64,000 bases of DNA from Lindgomyces ingoldianus (GCF_010093535.1 NW_022985186.1:1-64000); one strand, 5' to 3'. Positions 37,381 through 49,412 are shown, numbered from the stretch's first letter. Numbers and translations: made by a program. Notes: generated by a model not told the origin, from the sequence alone.

Positions 37381-38950
37381 TAAATAAAGATAAAGCAAGC
37401 TAATCTAAAGTATATTAAAAAAGTAAAGATTAGACAAGTCTTTATAAAGTTAGCTATATATTATAATAATATATATATATAGACAGCATAAAAAAAGTAA
37501 AAGTTAGTGTAAAAAACTTAGAAAAAGTTAATTATATATTATAATAGATTTAAATAGATAGTGTAGAAAAAGTAAAAAAAAGCATAAAAGTCTTAAAAAG
37601 GTTTTAATATATATAAAATAATTAATTAAGCACTAGCGTTCTACTTAATGCAGTGTTACGCCTAGCATGTGCAGGTTAGCCTTAGCATAGACTTAATTAG
37701 ACTATAGTAGCGTAAGCTTAAACACATTTTAAAAGTTATACATTAAAGTTAACATTAGCTAATAGCTAACACGCCTAGATAAAACTAGATATAAGCGCTA
37801 AAGAATATAATAATTATAATAAAGTAATATACTACACAGCTATGTTTATTACACTAGTAATAAAGAGCTCTAACTTTATTAGTAAAAAAGTTAAAGAAGG
37901 GTCTATAGTTATTATAGACTAAGCAGAAAGTAAGCAATAAGTCTATATAGTAATAATATAAAAAAATAACACTGTATAATAAAAAAAAGAGAATAAGTTA
38001 AGAGAGAAAGGTACTAATTAAAAAAAGTTAAAGTAGATTAAAGATAAATTAACTTTAAGTAAATTAAGATTTTACTTATTAAAATAAGGTGTAGTAAGGC
38101 TTATGCTACACTAAATAAAATTATTTTTTTAGAGACTTTAAAAGTATAACTTTTTTTAAAATAGCATTTTTATTAAGTTTAAAAAAAAACTTAATTAAGC
38201 TAAAAACTTTTAAGAAAAAATTTTATATAAAAAAAAATTTAAGCTATCTAAACTTATTATTTTAAGTAATAGAACACCTTTAAGCTCTTACCCTCTATAT
38301 AATAGTTTATAGTATGCAAATATGCTTTTAATTTTAATATAATTAGTATAGCTTTATAGCTTAAAGAAAAAAGAAAATAGTTAAAAGTGTTTTACATTAG
38401 GCTAATATTATATTAGGTGTAATCTTAAGGCTTTTATAATTCTTTATAATAGTTAGTAGATAACATAGAATAACCTAATACACTTATATATATTATAAAT
38501 AGCTATAATATAGTAGCTTACTATAACTTATTATTATTATAAAGTAAAGTTAACTAAGGCTGTAAAAGTATTAAAGCAGATAATGTTTAGTTAGAAAAGA
38601 TTAGAACAAGTTAGAGCAGATATAGAGCTAAAGCCTAAAGTTGCACTACTGTTTTGCTTAACTAGGGGGAGATCCTCTAGAACCCTCTTTTTGCCTGCAG
38701 CAGGCTTTGCTTAGAAAGTCTTAGCAGAGCTAATTACATTTAGCAGGAAAAATTACACTGTAAAAGTAATTTTTACACCCCTAACTGTGCAGTAGTTAAT
38801 TACAATAGGAAAAAAAGAAGACTAGATTAAGCATGTAGCATAGCAGAACAATTACTTAAAGCTTAAAAACAAATAGTAACGCAGCTTTTTAGTTACTAAT
38901 TTTCTACTAATTAAATTAATAGCTGGCTTATATCCAGACTAATAGGAGAG
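37381..38950. other. AT-rich RIP relic, unassigned
   Basis: Heavily decayed DNA to the right of the foldback element. A less decayed patch (38630-38780) has GGGGGAGATCCTC-type sequence but no protein match. It could be the 5' part of the Helitron split by the foldback insertion. Confidence 0.35.
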
Positions 38951-40960
38951 AGGGCTTGGCGGTAGAGATAGTGTAATATTTGATTGATGATGATGATGAG
39001 TGCTGTGTCGTTGAATTAGAGTTAGCGGAGATAGTGAGGCTAAGACGACTCACCTTCCGTGAAAAGTTTTACGTTAATCCTCTTTCGTTTAGCCTTCTTT
39101 GGAAATGCCTAGGTACCCTTACCGTAGATCCACCATCGAGATCTCCGGGCCTCGGCAGGCCGCAGTCCAACTCAAACTTTAAAGTTTGCAAGCGGAGGAA
39201 GAAGATTCCCCCGATGGGCCATGTCAGTGGCGAGGCAACTCTGGTCTTTAGCGAGACTAGTCGAAATAGCTTCATATGCAGCTTCACGGGTGTCCACCAC
39301 TCACCCAAGAACGGTGGTACAGCTCTTAGGTTGCATGCGATGGAAAGAAAGAAGAGTTAAAACATGATATCGTTGTGTTATATGACGGCCCTATCTCCAT
39401 GAGTGCGAAGACTAGAGCTATCACGACGCCCACGGGCTGCGGTCATTGAAGTGCGTGGTTCATGGCTCTGTATTACGCAGTCTTCTTTCATAGCTACCGC
39501 CATTGACTTCTCTAATCCAACGACCATGCACAATCACCTCTCGTCTTCGGCACCCACCGAACCACCATGTATATCTTTCCTGCAATCACCATCCTCACGA
39601 CCCTAAGCGCCATGACAACTGCTAACTCCACCCCCCCCACCTTCCAAGGAAGCCATTGGCCTGCTTAGCCACATAGTAGATAACCTAGACACGAACAGGC
39701 AGATATACTGCGGGCCGCATTTCATCAGCAACATGGACAAGATCCCGATTCTCGAATCCCGATCCGGAGAGCATGATTTGACAGGATACCAATGCGCTCG
39801 TTTCTGTTCCCCATATTGCCACTCCCTATACCACTCTATTAACAAATGCGACTAAACCAGCGGTGGTATTTACAATACACTGTAGCAGCGATAAGATGAA
39901 TGCCAAGTAGCACTGCCGTATACTTGTGGTGGAGAGAACAGCTGTGTTATGGACAGGTTTAATTGGGCGCTTACGTGAAGAGGGAAAGGTCTTCAGAAAT
40001 ATGGCATTCTGGTGCACGAAAACAAAGAGAAGAAATTCGTTAGTGTCTGTAGGAGTGTGTGTACAATTGAGAGATGGAGGGCTAGAAAATCACCCGAGGT
40101 TCCGCGATAAAAAGGGGCGAGATAGGAGAGCGTTTCCCGCCTTTCCATTACCTCAGCTCCCTTCCCCGTGGGTAGCAGCTGCTCCATCCGCCCACAAGAT
40201 ATGCATGATTTCATTCCACCTCGCATCTCGTTGCACTCCTTTAATACCTGCCCACATGCCAGGGGCTTGGCAGTGGAAACCATGAAGAGAACTTTTTTTT
40301 TTTTGTTGAAATTCTGACTGTAGCTAGCATTTGCAAGGCAGGGTACTCGCACAGCTTCCCACCAGCCTCGACACAACATGTTTGCTTCGGGAACTGATCA
40401 GGATTGATCCGTTGCGGGCTTGCGGGCCGCCAGCGGTGCCGTTGCCATTTCCTACGCTTGCACTTGTCTCAAGTAGAACGTCCCATTATCGTCATCGTTT
40501 CTACAACCACTGTCTACTTTCCATTTGTTTCATCGCACAGCCAGCCGTGAACCAGCCGCAACACGTTGAGCTTAGGATCCTCCTGTGCTCTGGACTTCTG
40601 CAATATATCTGTATGCCTCTTCGAACAGGGCTCGAGTGCTGGCATGCACTGAGAAGACGAACGTTTGCGGCGAGGTATTGCGGACACGGTGAGAGTAGCG
40701 AATGGCTAGTTGCAACTTTCTACCTGCTATCAGCACGATAGTGCAAGACGAACCCAGCGCAACTTGTCACGGATCCACGCCAAGATCTCGGGCTGATCGA
40801 CCAAGTCAGGGATCCGGGATGTAGGGGAGGTTGCAGCTCGGTCATACACGCTAAAATCTCGCTTGTCGGCTAAATTTCGGCCAATGTATCCAAAAGCTCG
40901 CGCGACACGGGAAAACTTCCTCCAAACAGCACCCACCACTACGTCAGGTCGCAGCCTTGA
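38951..40960. other. Balanced island, no gene recognised
   Basis: Composition returns to normal. Frames of 119-136 codons (38980-39360, 39926-40285, 39993-40379, 40331-40741) overlap on opposite strands and show no recognised domain, signal peptide or splice structure. A gene remnant is possible but not supported. Confidence 0.4.
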
Positions 40961-41099
40961 AACTCTCTAAAAACTCTCTAAATTAAGCGCTATTTCTATC
41001 TAAATAGAATCCTTAAACCCCTACAGCAGCCTAAGTACTTACGTAAGTCCTATTCCCCTCATTATTTGGCTTACTTACTTTTGGGTGGCGCCCCACTAA

Positions 41100-42830
41100 A
41101 AAGTGAGAGCCTAGATATTGTATCCTAATTGTATCTGCAGCAATCCTACATTAATTATCGTACGCTCCATCATTTGCCGCGTTGTGTTCCGGATTAGGTG
41201 CAAAAGACAGTACATGTGAGTACATTTAGGATACAATTCCCTAATTTAAGTTTGTACTTAATATTATCTAGGATAGTGTCTAGGACAAAGAGATGCAACT
41301 CTTTATTAAGAGTAAAGAAAGCAGTGTAGCTGCTTAAGTTATCTAAGGCTTTAATCCTTTATATACTAAGTGTTAGTGCTAGGTTAATAATTGTAGAGTA
41401 AGTAAGGATTAACTCTAGATATAATTCTTACCTTAAGTAATGTATTCTAATTATATCTAGCACTTTATCTTTAGTTATTCTAGTCTACTTAAGCATGTTT
41501 GCAAAGCATATGCCCTGCTAATTATTAGAAATTAAGCTAAAGGACAGAAGAAGGCAGCTAAACTCTAGATTATTAAAGGTATACATTCTAGATATAATTT
41601 CTAAATTTTAGTTATGCATTCTAATTATATCTAGATACGTACAAGGCAATTATAGAGACTATTTAACAGGCAGCAGAGAATAGTGACAAGGATGCTAGGC
41701 TTGCTTTGCGTTAGGATCCTGTACGTTTTGCTACTTATAAAATACATTACTAGAATAGCACTAATTGTATCTAGCCACTAAAAACTTAGAAAGAGATCCA
41801 CGCAGATGCCTGTGCAAAGAAGAAGCAAGTTGCTGCTAAGAAAAAGGCAGTTAAGGCAGCTAGAGGTAGTACAACTAAGGTAAAATACTTCTTAGATACA
41901 TTCCCTAAATTATATTTTAATTATATCTAGCACAGAAAAAAGGTTAACTTAAAGGACAATAACTATAATCTAGATAAGGACATAAAGGTTAAAGATAGTA
42001 AAGTAAGTTAGTTCTAAATATAATTTTTAGATTTATATCTTAAATGTATCTACGCTCACCTCTTTAGGCGTTTAACTATAAGGTTAGCTGTGTTATTTGC
42101 TATAACAATCCTAAAGTAAGTATTATTTAGATATTATATATAAAATATATTTAAAAGTCTTAGTCTCTTAACAACCTGTTTATAATCTACATTGCTAAAG
42201 GTGTAAAGATGCCTATAATTCTAGGCAAAACTTTTAAGGTATGTAGATATATTCTAGATACATTACCTAAGTTTAAATACTAATTGTATCCTAGTTACCT
42301 AATATCTTAGCCCTACTTTACATTATTTTTGTCTATAATAATAGTTACAAATCTCTGTGCGCAAACTGCGGCAAGGTGACTAACACGCGCAGAGCTTATA
42401 AGCATAAGTGTTCTTTATTTAAGATATAATTCCCTAAATTTTAGGTTATGTATTCTAATTATATCTAGAATGCACTTTTAATAGGGCCTATGCTAGCTGT
42501 AACTACTTCCCTAAGTGGGATGTACCCGCCAACTAGTATACAGGCCCGACTTACAAGGGTATCCTGCGTAGGCACATTTAAGCAGATAAGGAGTAGTTCT
42601 AGATACAATTACTAGATATGCATAAAAGGAGCTATAGAAATTTAATTTAGATGCATTACCTAGGGTTTCTTTTTTAAGCAGCTTAAGCTACTTTTTAAAG
42701 ATAAAAATTTTATTTAGATATAATCTAGAGGATTTTTTAAGCAGCTAAGGCTGCTTTTACAGAAGGTAGATTTATTATAGATATAATACCCCTGCATTAA
42801 CTTAGGCGTTTTATTAGAATATAATTCTAG
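41100..42830 (+). pseudogene. Intron-dense decayed gene with Cys-rich/Lys-rich exons, unrecognised
   Basis: Plus-strand exons lie between a series of GT...AG introns of 51-71 bp. Readable exon pieces include a Lys/Ala-rich stretch IHADACAKKKQVAAKKKAVK (about 41800-41879), VNLKDNNYNLDKDIKVKDSK (about 41943-42002), YKVSCVICYNNPK (about 42075-42115), LCANCGKVTNTRRAYKHK (42354-42407) and a following CNYFPKWDVPAN. The CxxC pairs suggest a zinc-binding region. Remaining TAG codons and AT drift indicate RIP. I do not recognise the family. It faces the minus-strand gene at 43200-46632 tail to tail and shares its intron type, so both probably belong to one mobile or duplicated unit. Confidence 0.55.
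41216..42663 (+). repeat. Introner-like introns of the plus-strand gene (about 10)
   Basis: Proposed introns: 41216-41271, 41402-41460, 41579-41634, 41721-41774, 41880-41930, 42003-42067, 42116-42162, 42239-42294, 42408-42468, 42593-42663. Most share a core: CTAGATAYAATTC near the 5' side, CCTAAATTTTAG in the middle and TTCTAATTATATCTAG at the 3' end. The ends CTAGATATAATT and AATTATATCTAG are perfect reverse complements in 41402-41460 and 41579-41634, so each intron can fold into a hairpin. The CTAAT inside the 3' block fits a branch site 9-10 nt before AG. The third, sixth, seventh and tenth are the least certain. Confidence 0.75.
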
Positions 42831-43199
42831 AGCTAATAGCTTTCTCTAACCTAAGAAGCAATTTAAATGTAATACTTTGTTTTTAATGTTTAGAAAGTAA
42901 ACTACTTAAAGGCTAAAATTAATATAATATTAAAACTAATTTATATTACTTAATGTCTTAAAAGTATTTTTTAAAGGTCCTAAAAGTAGTTATCTATATA
43001 GTTAATGTCTACTTAACTACTTTATCTTTAAATCTAATAATAATCACGTTAAGAATAATACTAATAGGTATAAAATAAAAAGCGTAGGTGTATATTATAA
43101 TGCTAAACATAATTAAGAATATATTATAGATGCGTTTATAATCTATCTAGCTACTTATATCTACTTTTGTTATCTACATCTAAGTCCTTTATAGCTAAG

Positions 43200-46100
43200 C
43201 CTATTGCTAGACAACACTCCTTATATTAGATCTTAAGAGCTAGAAGCTCTATTTAGTGTTTTTTAAGCTTAAACTGCTGTATATCCTATTTATCTACCAC
43301 AGTTAGTAGCCTTAGAAGTGACCCTTGCAACAGGATGTGGCGTAGCTTTAAAGGTAAACTAGTTAAGCTAGTAATAGGGTTAGTAATGCATTTAAAATGT
43401 AATTTAGTTGTATCCTACTGCTTCTCTAGAGAAGGGACACATAGAGATAGGGTAGATCTAGAGTAGGTAAGCAATGTATCTAATATGTATCTAATATGTA
43501 TCTAAACATACCTTGTTAATTTTAGAACGCAAGACAGCAACTTAGCAGACAAGACAGACACTCTACAAGACTTAATTAGTGCCTAAGAGCTTTATTTAGC
43601 TAGCTAACTACAGCAAGCACTACTAGGTATATTACTGCTTAAGGTAGCAGTAAACAGCACCTAGTTCTTACCTTTCTTTATAAGATTAATTTCTTCTATT
43701 TCTACAATCCCTTACGCTGCAACACGCTTTAGAATGTATTAGGAATTAATTCTAAATATATTTTAAAAGCTTACTTACTTTTATAAAGCATATGCTCCTT
43801 GTACCGCTTATTTATTAAGCAATTACAGTAGGTGTAGGATACACCTTTGTCCTAGGCAGTACACTCCTCTATAATACGTTAATCTATAGACTAGGCCCTA
43901 ATTAGAATGTAATTAGTATGTATTCTAAATTAAATTAGAATGTAATAACAAGTAAAACGTACTTAAAAACTGCAGGCAGGAGATGCTGCTAGGTTTTATA
44001 AGCATAGAACGCATTTGCTGTCTGCTTAACACTATTAGTGTGCAGGCGTTGTTAAAGGAAGTTAGAAGTAGGAATATTAGAAAGATTTAGATTTAATCTA
44101 GCAGCAATTACAGAGTGTTTTTTATAGCAGGCCTACTACTAGATTAAATTGCATTTGTTCTCTAGGATATAATTAGCAACATTATAGAATGCATAATAAA
44201 TAAATTCTTAAAACATACTAATTAGCAGATCTAGGATCTAGTGATATTTAGTAGCTAATGCCTTTAGTATAGTAACTATTTAGGTATAAACAGAGTAGCA
44301 AGTCTATCTAGGCCTAGCAGCTCTCTTAATACTACGCCTAAAGTGGACGCGGCAGAAGATAAAAAGTTGCCTTGCTTGCCACCTCTAATCACAGCTGTAC
44401 AGATTAATAGACTAAAGCTAATGCGCAATACCTGCATATAATTAGTATCTATTCTTATTAGTTTTAGCACAATACAGAATGCATCCTGTATCTACTTACT
44501 AGCTAGTTGCTTCCTATCTATATTAGCAACTAAGGCTATTAAGCCTTTGCTATGTAAGTATTAGAAGTAGAGTTGTTTATTTGTTATCTTAAAGACAAGC
44601 TTATTAATACGCGCTATTATACGCTAATAAGTAACACGCCTAGCGCTATTAGTAATAATACAAAAATATAGAATGTCTAGATACATTAATAATACATCTA
44701 GAATGTATATAGATCTGTAACTTACTTTTTTTATACTTTTTACTCTATAATACAGCAATAATCTTATTAAAGGCAGCGTTATAGATATGTTTAAAAGACA
44801 TATTAATCTTAAAGGACTTCTATTAGAGTAAAAGCTTAATCTGCTGCTTATAGCAATAGATAATTATAACCCTATTAGTATTATTATAGTAGCTTTAGAT
44901 ATAGCGCTAGATATATTAAGAATGCATTCTAAATGTATTTATAAAATATACTTACCTCTTCTACTAGCAAGAAACGCTGCTGATGATACTTAGCTAGTAC
45001 ACCACAGGTGGTCTTACCTTAGGGATAAGCAAGTAGGCGTTCTTAGTATAGAAGACACCTAATTTAATCCTTATTTGCAAAAGACTAGTAAATCTAAGGG
45101 AGAGTAGCTACATAGTAGTTATTATAGAATTAATAAAGCATTAGGCTTTATAAGAACTAGGCTGTAGCAGTAAGTTTAGTTCTAAATACATTTTAAATAT
45201 ATATAGAATGTTTTTACTTACTAAGCATTATGTTAGGTGTAATGTAGTTAGCTATTACTCTAACTAAATAATTAACAACATCCTTTAGAGCACAACTAAG
45301 AGAAGAAGGGCAACTAATATGTGTCCTAAATAAAACAAATATTGTAATTAGCTTATTAATCTAGTTATTAAAGACAATAAAGTAGAAACAGAAGGCACAG
45401 CTGTTATATTAGACTATATTTTCTTAGCCTTGTAGATAGTTAATACCTAGATACATTAAAAGTTAATTTAGAATAGATATATAGCTGTTCTTTAAATAGA
45501 CTTACTGCACATTTAGCGCTTTAAAATGCTTAGCTTAACAACACTATAGTATTTAGGTGCCTCTTAAGGTACCTTAACACTACGCACTAACTTTTCTAAA
45601 AGAGGCTTATTAAAGGTATTAGGCAGAAGCTACTTATAGAAGTGCTTACTACGCTTTTCTAGAGCTGCGCGATAGTTCTTATAGGCTAAGTAAAAAGTTA
45701 ATCTGCTATTTAGGTCCTAGATATATTAGAAACCTATGCTAAATATAACAAAAGTGTTATAGAAATGTATCTAAAAGTAGGCTTACTAAAAATCTTAGCT
45801 GCTTAATTATAAGCTTACAGCTCTTTACCTATAAATTATAGGCTTTATGTATATTAAACCTAGTCTATGCTCTTTAGAAAATTGCTATAGATTTACACCT
45901 CTTTAAATCTATTTCTAATATATTATTAATTATATAGAGCTTTGCGTAACAAGCCCACATTAAATCTAAAATCTATTTATATTGCATGTTAGATAGGTCT
46001 AGATGTAGGTATTTGCAGCCACAGAATCCTGTGCACTGATATTCAGCACAGAGGGCATTACACCTAAGGTAGGGTGAGTAGACTAGGCGGAACAGTAAGA

Positions 46101-46632
46101 CAACTTAGCATAAGAATTAGTAACCCTAATATAATAATAATACATTAGCAATAAATTTTTAAAGTATTCTTAGAAAATTAGCTGCTGTAAGTACCTTTAA
46201 CATTAATATAGCTTACTGCTAAGTAAAGTTATTATAATTAAGTACATAAGCATACCTATCTAGATGTGTATAGGGGTATTTAGGTAGGATCTAGCTACTG
46301 TCTATCTTACAGGCAATAATAAGGTTAACGCTCTTAGTAAGTGCTAGCTATACATTATCTTCCTCTTATAATACACTTAGAGTATATTCTAAATAAATAA
46401 TAAATGTATCTTAGAGCTTACTTACCTGTATATTAGGGCCTATAGGCTTAACCTTTAGCAGAGGATAGCTACGCTCTTTAGTAAGGGCCTTGTCCTTATC
46501 CTTAATAATAAGGTCCTGTGTATTAATAGTAAGATTATTAACTAGGGTTTAAGCTTGCTTAACTAGGCAGTAGTATTGCTAGATAACTTCTGTAAAAGAA
46601 GGCATAGAAGAAGGTATAGTATTAGAAGACAT
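43200..46632 (-). pseudogene. Intron-dense decayed gene; resembles an uncharacterised fungal transposase-like family
   Basis: A plausible ATG at 46632-46630 opens MSSNTIPSSMPSFTEVI and continues to a GTAAGT donor at 46425. Later exons read YKNYRAALEKRSKHFYK (about 45690), ALKDVVNYLVRVIANYI (about 45260), KSFKINMSFKHIYNAAFNKI (about 44820), a block with TNSARRVTY, INKLVFKITNKQLYF and LHSKGLIALVANIDRKQLA (about 44670-44505), and FIFCRVHFRRSIKRAA (about 44365-44310). The order (SFKRI, then TN...aYqRiF..I, LH..G....DxxxxQ, then CRVHFxRxIK) fits a family of long hypothetical fungal proteins often found in repeats. I have no certain name and no demonstrated activity. At least eight introns interrupt it. 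The 3' end is not defined. Confidence 0.55.
43727..46425 (-). repeat. Introner-like introns of the minus-strand gene (about 8)
   Basis: Proposed introns (minus strand, donor to acceptor): 46425-46376, 45786-45717, 45505-45447, 45221-45182, 44955-44907, 44725-44677, 44499-44432, 43778-43727. Donors are GTAAGT or GTAAGC. Acceptors are mostly TAATGTATCTAG or TAATATATCTAG, the same 3' block as in the plus-strand gene, and several carry an internal TAGATACATT or ACATTTAGAATG. They are 40-70 bp long. The exon phases agree with the readable peptide blocks at 45505, 44955 and 44725. Confidence 0.7.
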
Positions 46633-46820
46633 TAAAGATACAAATTGTTAAGTTTCTAGATATAAAAAGGCTCATTGTAATTATATCCTAGAATGCGCTA
46701 GATATGCTCCTAATTTATAATTAAAATGTACCTATACTGCTATTTACGTCCCCCGCTTCTGTTGCAGGGCTATTACCTTTTGCATACTAGCTTTGTAGCT
46801 AAAAGATGACCTTGCATATA

Positions 46821-46876
46821 CAAAAGTTGAGCTAGACATGAAAAAGTTAAGCTAGATACAAAAAAGTTGAAAGCTG
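46821..46876 (+). repeat. Short tandem repeat (about 20 bp x 3) at the right edge of the AT-rich block
   Basis: Three diverged units of the type AAAAGTTGAGCTAGACAT mark the switch from AT-rich to balanced DNA. It may be the subterminal repeat of the element carrying the introner-rich genes. Confidence 0.6.
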
Positions 46877-46988
46877 ACGCAACACTTTCTGCTTTTGATT
46901 TCTGACGCTTGGCTGCTCAAGCGAGTTTTTAGCGTGTATGAACGAACTGTACGCACGATGTAGGGGACGGACAGTGGAGAAGGGTTTG

Positions 46989-47194
46989 TGTCGCACGTGT
47001 CTCGCGCGATACCATACCCATGTACTGCACTATTCACTCATTAGGACTAGCTCCTTTCTCGTACAGTATATAGTCAGCCCAGAGCTCTCTCTCGCTCCTT
47101 AGACCTTACAACACACTCGTACAATCCACTTTGTTTGGATCTCAATACCTTGTCGACTCGCTTACCGTATGACCCCTTCTCAGCTCATGCAAGA
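46989..47194 (+). mobile_element. Copia solo LTR, uninterrupted
   Basis: 206 bp, TGTCGCACG...GCAAGA, with perfect 5-bp duplication GTTTG (46984-46988 and 47195-47199). It matches the 5' LTR of the Copia element at 55786-55991. Little RIP decay. Confidence 0.92.
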
Positions 47195-47199
47195 GTTTG

Positions 47200-48077
47200 T
47201 GCTTTCGGCTCGATACGTCCGCGGAGGAGCTTGAGCGTAGACGTAAATTTCCCCCTGCTTACAATAAACCTAGCGTGCGTTGCAGAGTGACCACCGAAGT
47301 AGTTATTGTTCATAGTAGCGCCACCCTCGAAGTGCGAGCCCACAGTGGCGTTATGGCCCCTGCAGGATAGCTCCGTCGAACTCGCCGGGCCGCCGCATCC
47401 CAGCTTTAGGACGCGATGTCACTCACCTTCTTTTTATTTCCAAACCTTGTAGAAAGGACCTGGAAGAGCTGTCACGGCGAGACCGATGTCGCGAAGCCAG
47501 CGGTAAAACCGCGCTCCGCGTCGGTTTAGCGCGCTCTCGACCCTCACGTCCGCGTAGCCTTACGGGTTGTTCGAAAATTTCTTTTTGCCTCAACACGTTG
47601 TCCTTAACCCGAATACATATTTCCAAGCTTCTTCGGTGTCCACTACTACTTTTTTTTGTCTACCTTGTCATCAACAACCCAACCCTAAGATTTCCCTTCG
47701 CGTTGCAAAAGCTGCCGCTGAGTCACGCACGAGTTCTGTTCATTGCCAGCTATCTAGCGCGTGTCTACCTAATCAACACACTTAAGCGCACAGCCCCCCA
47801 TTTCAAAATCTCACTCTTAATTCGCCACGAACAGCTACTAACCCAACTCACCTGCACTCACATTCAGACAGCACTGAGTCACACCTCGGTGGTGGCAGCC
47901 GTGGCGTTCTGGACTGCGCCTCATCGCTCAGCCGCACCACCGGGGCTGGTACTTCTCTGTCGCCATCATGCTTCACACGAACTGTGATCCTTCATCTACA
48001 ACAGCCAAAGCCTATCTATACGATTTATCGTCATCATCGTCATCATCCAGCGGTTGGAAAAGCCTCTAAGCAGAACA
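47200..48077. other. Intergenic; 5' flank of the membrane protein gene
   Basis: Balanced DNA with pyrimidine-rich stretches close to the gene start (TCATCATCGTCATCATCC at about 48030). Overlapping frames at 47567-47987 have no recognised motif. It probably includes the promoter and 5' UTR of the gene at 48078. Confidence 0.4.
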
Positions 48078-49412
48078 ATGTGGCCTCTCCTTGCGCTCTC
48101 TGCCTCCCTGCACTTCGCTCAATTGGTTGCGGCTGAGCCAGTCGCACCTGGGAACTGCACACTCCCCCCAACTTCACCACTACGCTTCAGCGACGACTGC
48201 AAGCTTCTATGCCGTTCTGCGAGATGGACCGATGTTCTAATATTCTATCTCGGCAACTATGCCGCACACGCCGCAACTACCAAGCGCTCTCCAGGCGAGT
48301 CTGTCTATTCCTCGATCAATTCCATTATTGCGGCTCTCTTCTTTCCAACCTCCGGAGTCGTCCGCGGCACGAAGGCGATCTTGAGCGGAGCTATCTTTGC
48401 AAACACGGAGCTTCAAACCGCCGCGAAGGCGGGGGCAATCTACGCTGTTAAACGTTTCTCCTCCCCGGAACCCTGGTTCCCCGACGGTGTATGTCTCGAA
48501 CCACCGACAGTACGAAAACGGGATCTAGTCATGAATTTCACATCTCTCAAGATCCATGGCAGAATCTCATTGCCCGCGTCATGGTACCTAGAGCCAGTAA
48601 AATCAGATACCGAGTTCGAAAACGACACACCCAGACCAGGTGGAATCTTCGAACCCTTCAAGTCACCTTTCCGCCGTCCAGACCAACGACGAGTACGACT
48701 GGCGAATTCCTACAGTGCTGTCAAATCTATCGTTGCACTCATCCAAGCTTATTTCGCCATCGCTACGCTCTATCGTTCCCGCGGTACCCAGATCGACAGG
48801 TTCGGATACGCCGCTTTTGGATTGACAGTTGCACCATATGCTTTCATGTCTGTTGTCAATCTCTTCGGAAACTTGATCTGTCCAGAATATCCCGCTGTAT
48901 TCATTGTCGAAAACGCTGAATTAGACCGGCTGAGAGAGTGTATTGCCTCTGCTGGGAAGCAAGAGGAGTTCTTCGTTGAAGGTACCGTAGGCAGAATTAC
49001 CTTGGCATCGGACCAGCCCATAATTGATGACCCCGAAATTGAACGTGCCAGATTTGAACGTTCCCTCAAAAGATTGTGGGTCAAAAGGATCCCGAAAGAC
49101 ATCGCGAAAGACATGATCGCCATCCCCGCTCTGACAGGGGCAGTCCCGATATCAATAGTCGGCGGTCTATCCGGATTCAAAGAAGGCCAAAGCACACATT
49201 CACAGCGTGTTTGGACAATGACATGGTTGGTATTTGGCATTTTTATGGGTGTTAGCTGCGCAAAATATCTCCGACCTACTGGAGAAAGTACCCCGCTTCA
49301 ATTCCTTTTTATATTCTTCGCGGTACTCACATATGGTGTATCAGCTGTGGGAGGCTTTGTTGTTGTGGGTCAAATGATCACTCAATATGGCACATGCGTC
49401 AGCGTTCGTTAG
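48078..49412 (+). CDS. Multi-pass membrane protein of a fungal-specific uncharacterised family
   Basis: Single exon, 444 residues. The first ATG in frame is 48078; the open frame extends 24 bases upstream only through a TTG. Residues 1-20 (MWPLLALSASLHFAQLVAAE) form a signal peptide. A Cys-containing segment (GNCTLPP...DDCKLLCR) follows, then hydrophobic segments: WTDVLIFYLGNYAAHAATTK, IIAALFFPTSGVVRGT, VKSIVALIQAYFAIATLY, YAAFGLTVAPYAFMSVVNLF, IPALTGAVPISIVGG, WTMTWLVFGIFMGVSCA and a C-terminal FLFIFFAVLTYGVSAVGGF. The FYLGNYAAHAAT and PGES signatures recur in hypothetical membrane proteins of ascomycetes; no function is known to me. The coding region shows no RIP decay. The nearest gene, P450, is on the opposite strand and converges on it, with a pseudogene fragment between. 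Confidence 0.85.
   Translation: MWPLLALSASLHFAQLVAAEPVAPGNCTLPPTSPLRFSDDCKLLCRSARWTDVLIFYLGNYAAHAATTKRSPGESVYSSINSIIAALFFPTSGVVRGTKAILSGAIFANTELQTAAKAGAIYAVKRFSSPEPWFPDGVCLEPPTVRKRDLVMNFTSLKIHGRISLPASWYLEPVKSDTEFENDTPRPGGIFEPFKSPFRRPDQRRVRLANSYSAVKSIVALIQAYFAIATLYRSRGTQIDRFGYAAFGLTVAPYAFMSVVNLFGNLICPEYPAVFIVENAELDRLRECIASAGKQEEFFVEGTVGRITLASDQPIIDDPEIERARFERSLKRLWVKRIPKDIAKDMIAIPALTGAVPISIVGGLSGFKEGQSTHSQRVWTMTWLVFGIFMGVSCAKYLRPTGESTPLQFLFIFFAVLTYGVSAVGGFVVVGQMITQYGTCVSVR

Noticed and set aside
39926..40741. Protein genes of 119-136 codons
   Set aside because: Frames overlap on opposite strands, have no recognisable domain, signal peptide or splice partners.
48054..48077. Eight-residue N-terminal extension of the membrane protein
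   Set aside because: The frame opens with TTG, not ATG; the ATG at 48078 starts a clean signal peptide.
48440..49240. Frames antisense to or out of phase with the membrane protein gene
   Set aside because: Shadows of the real frame; no independent motif.
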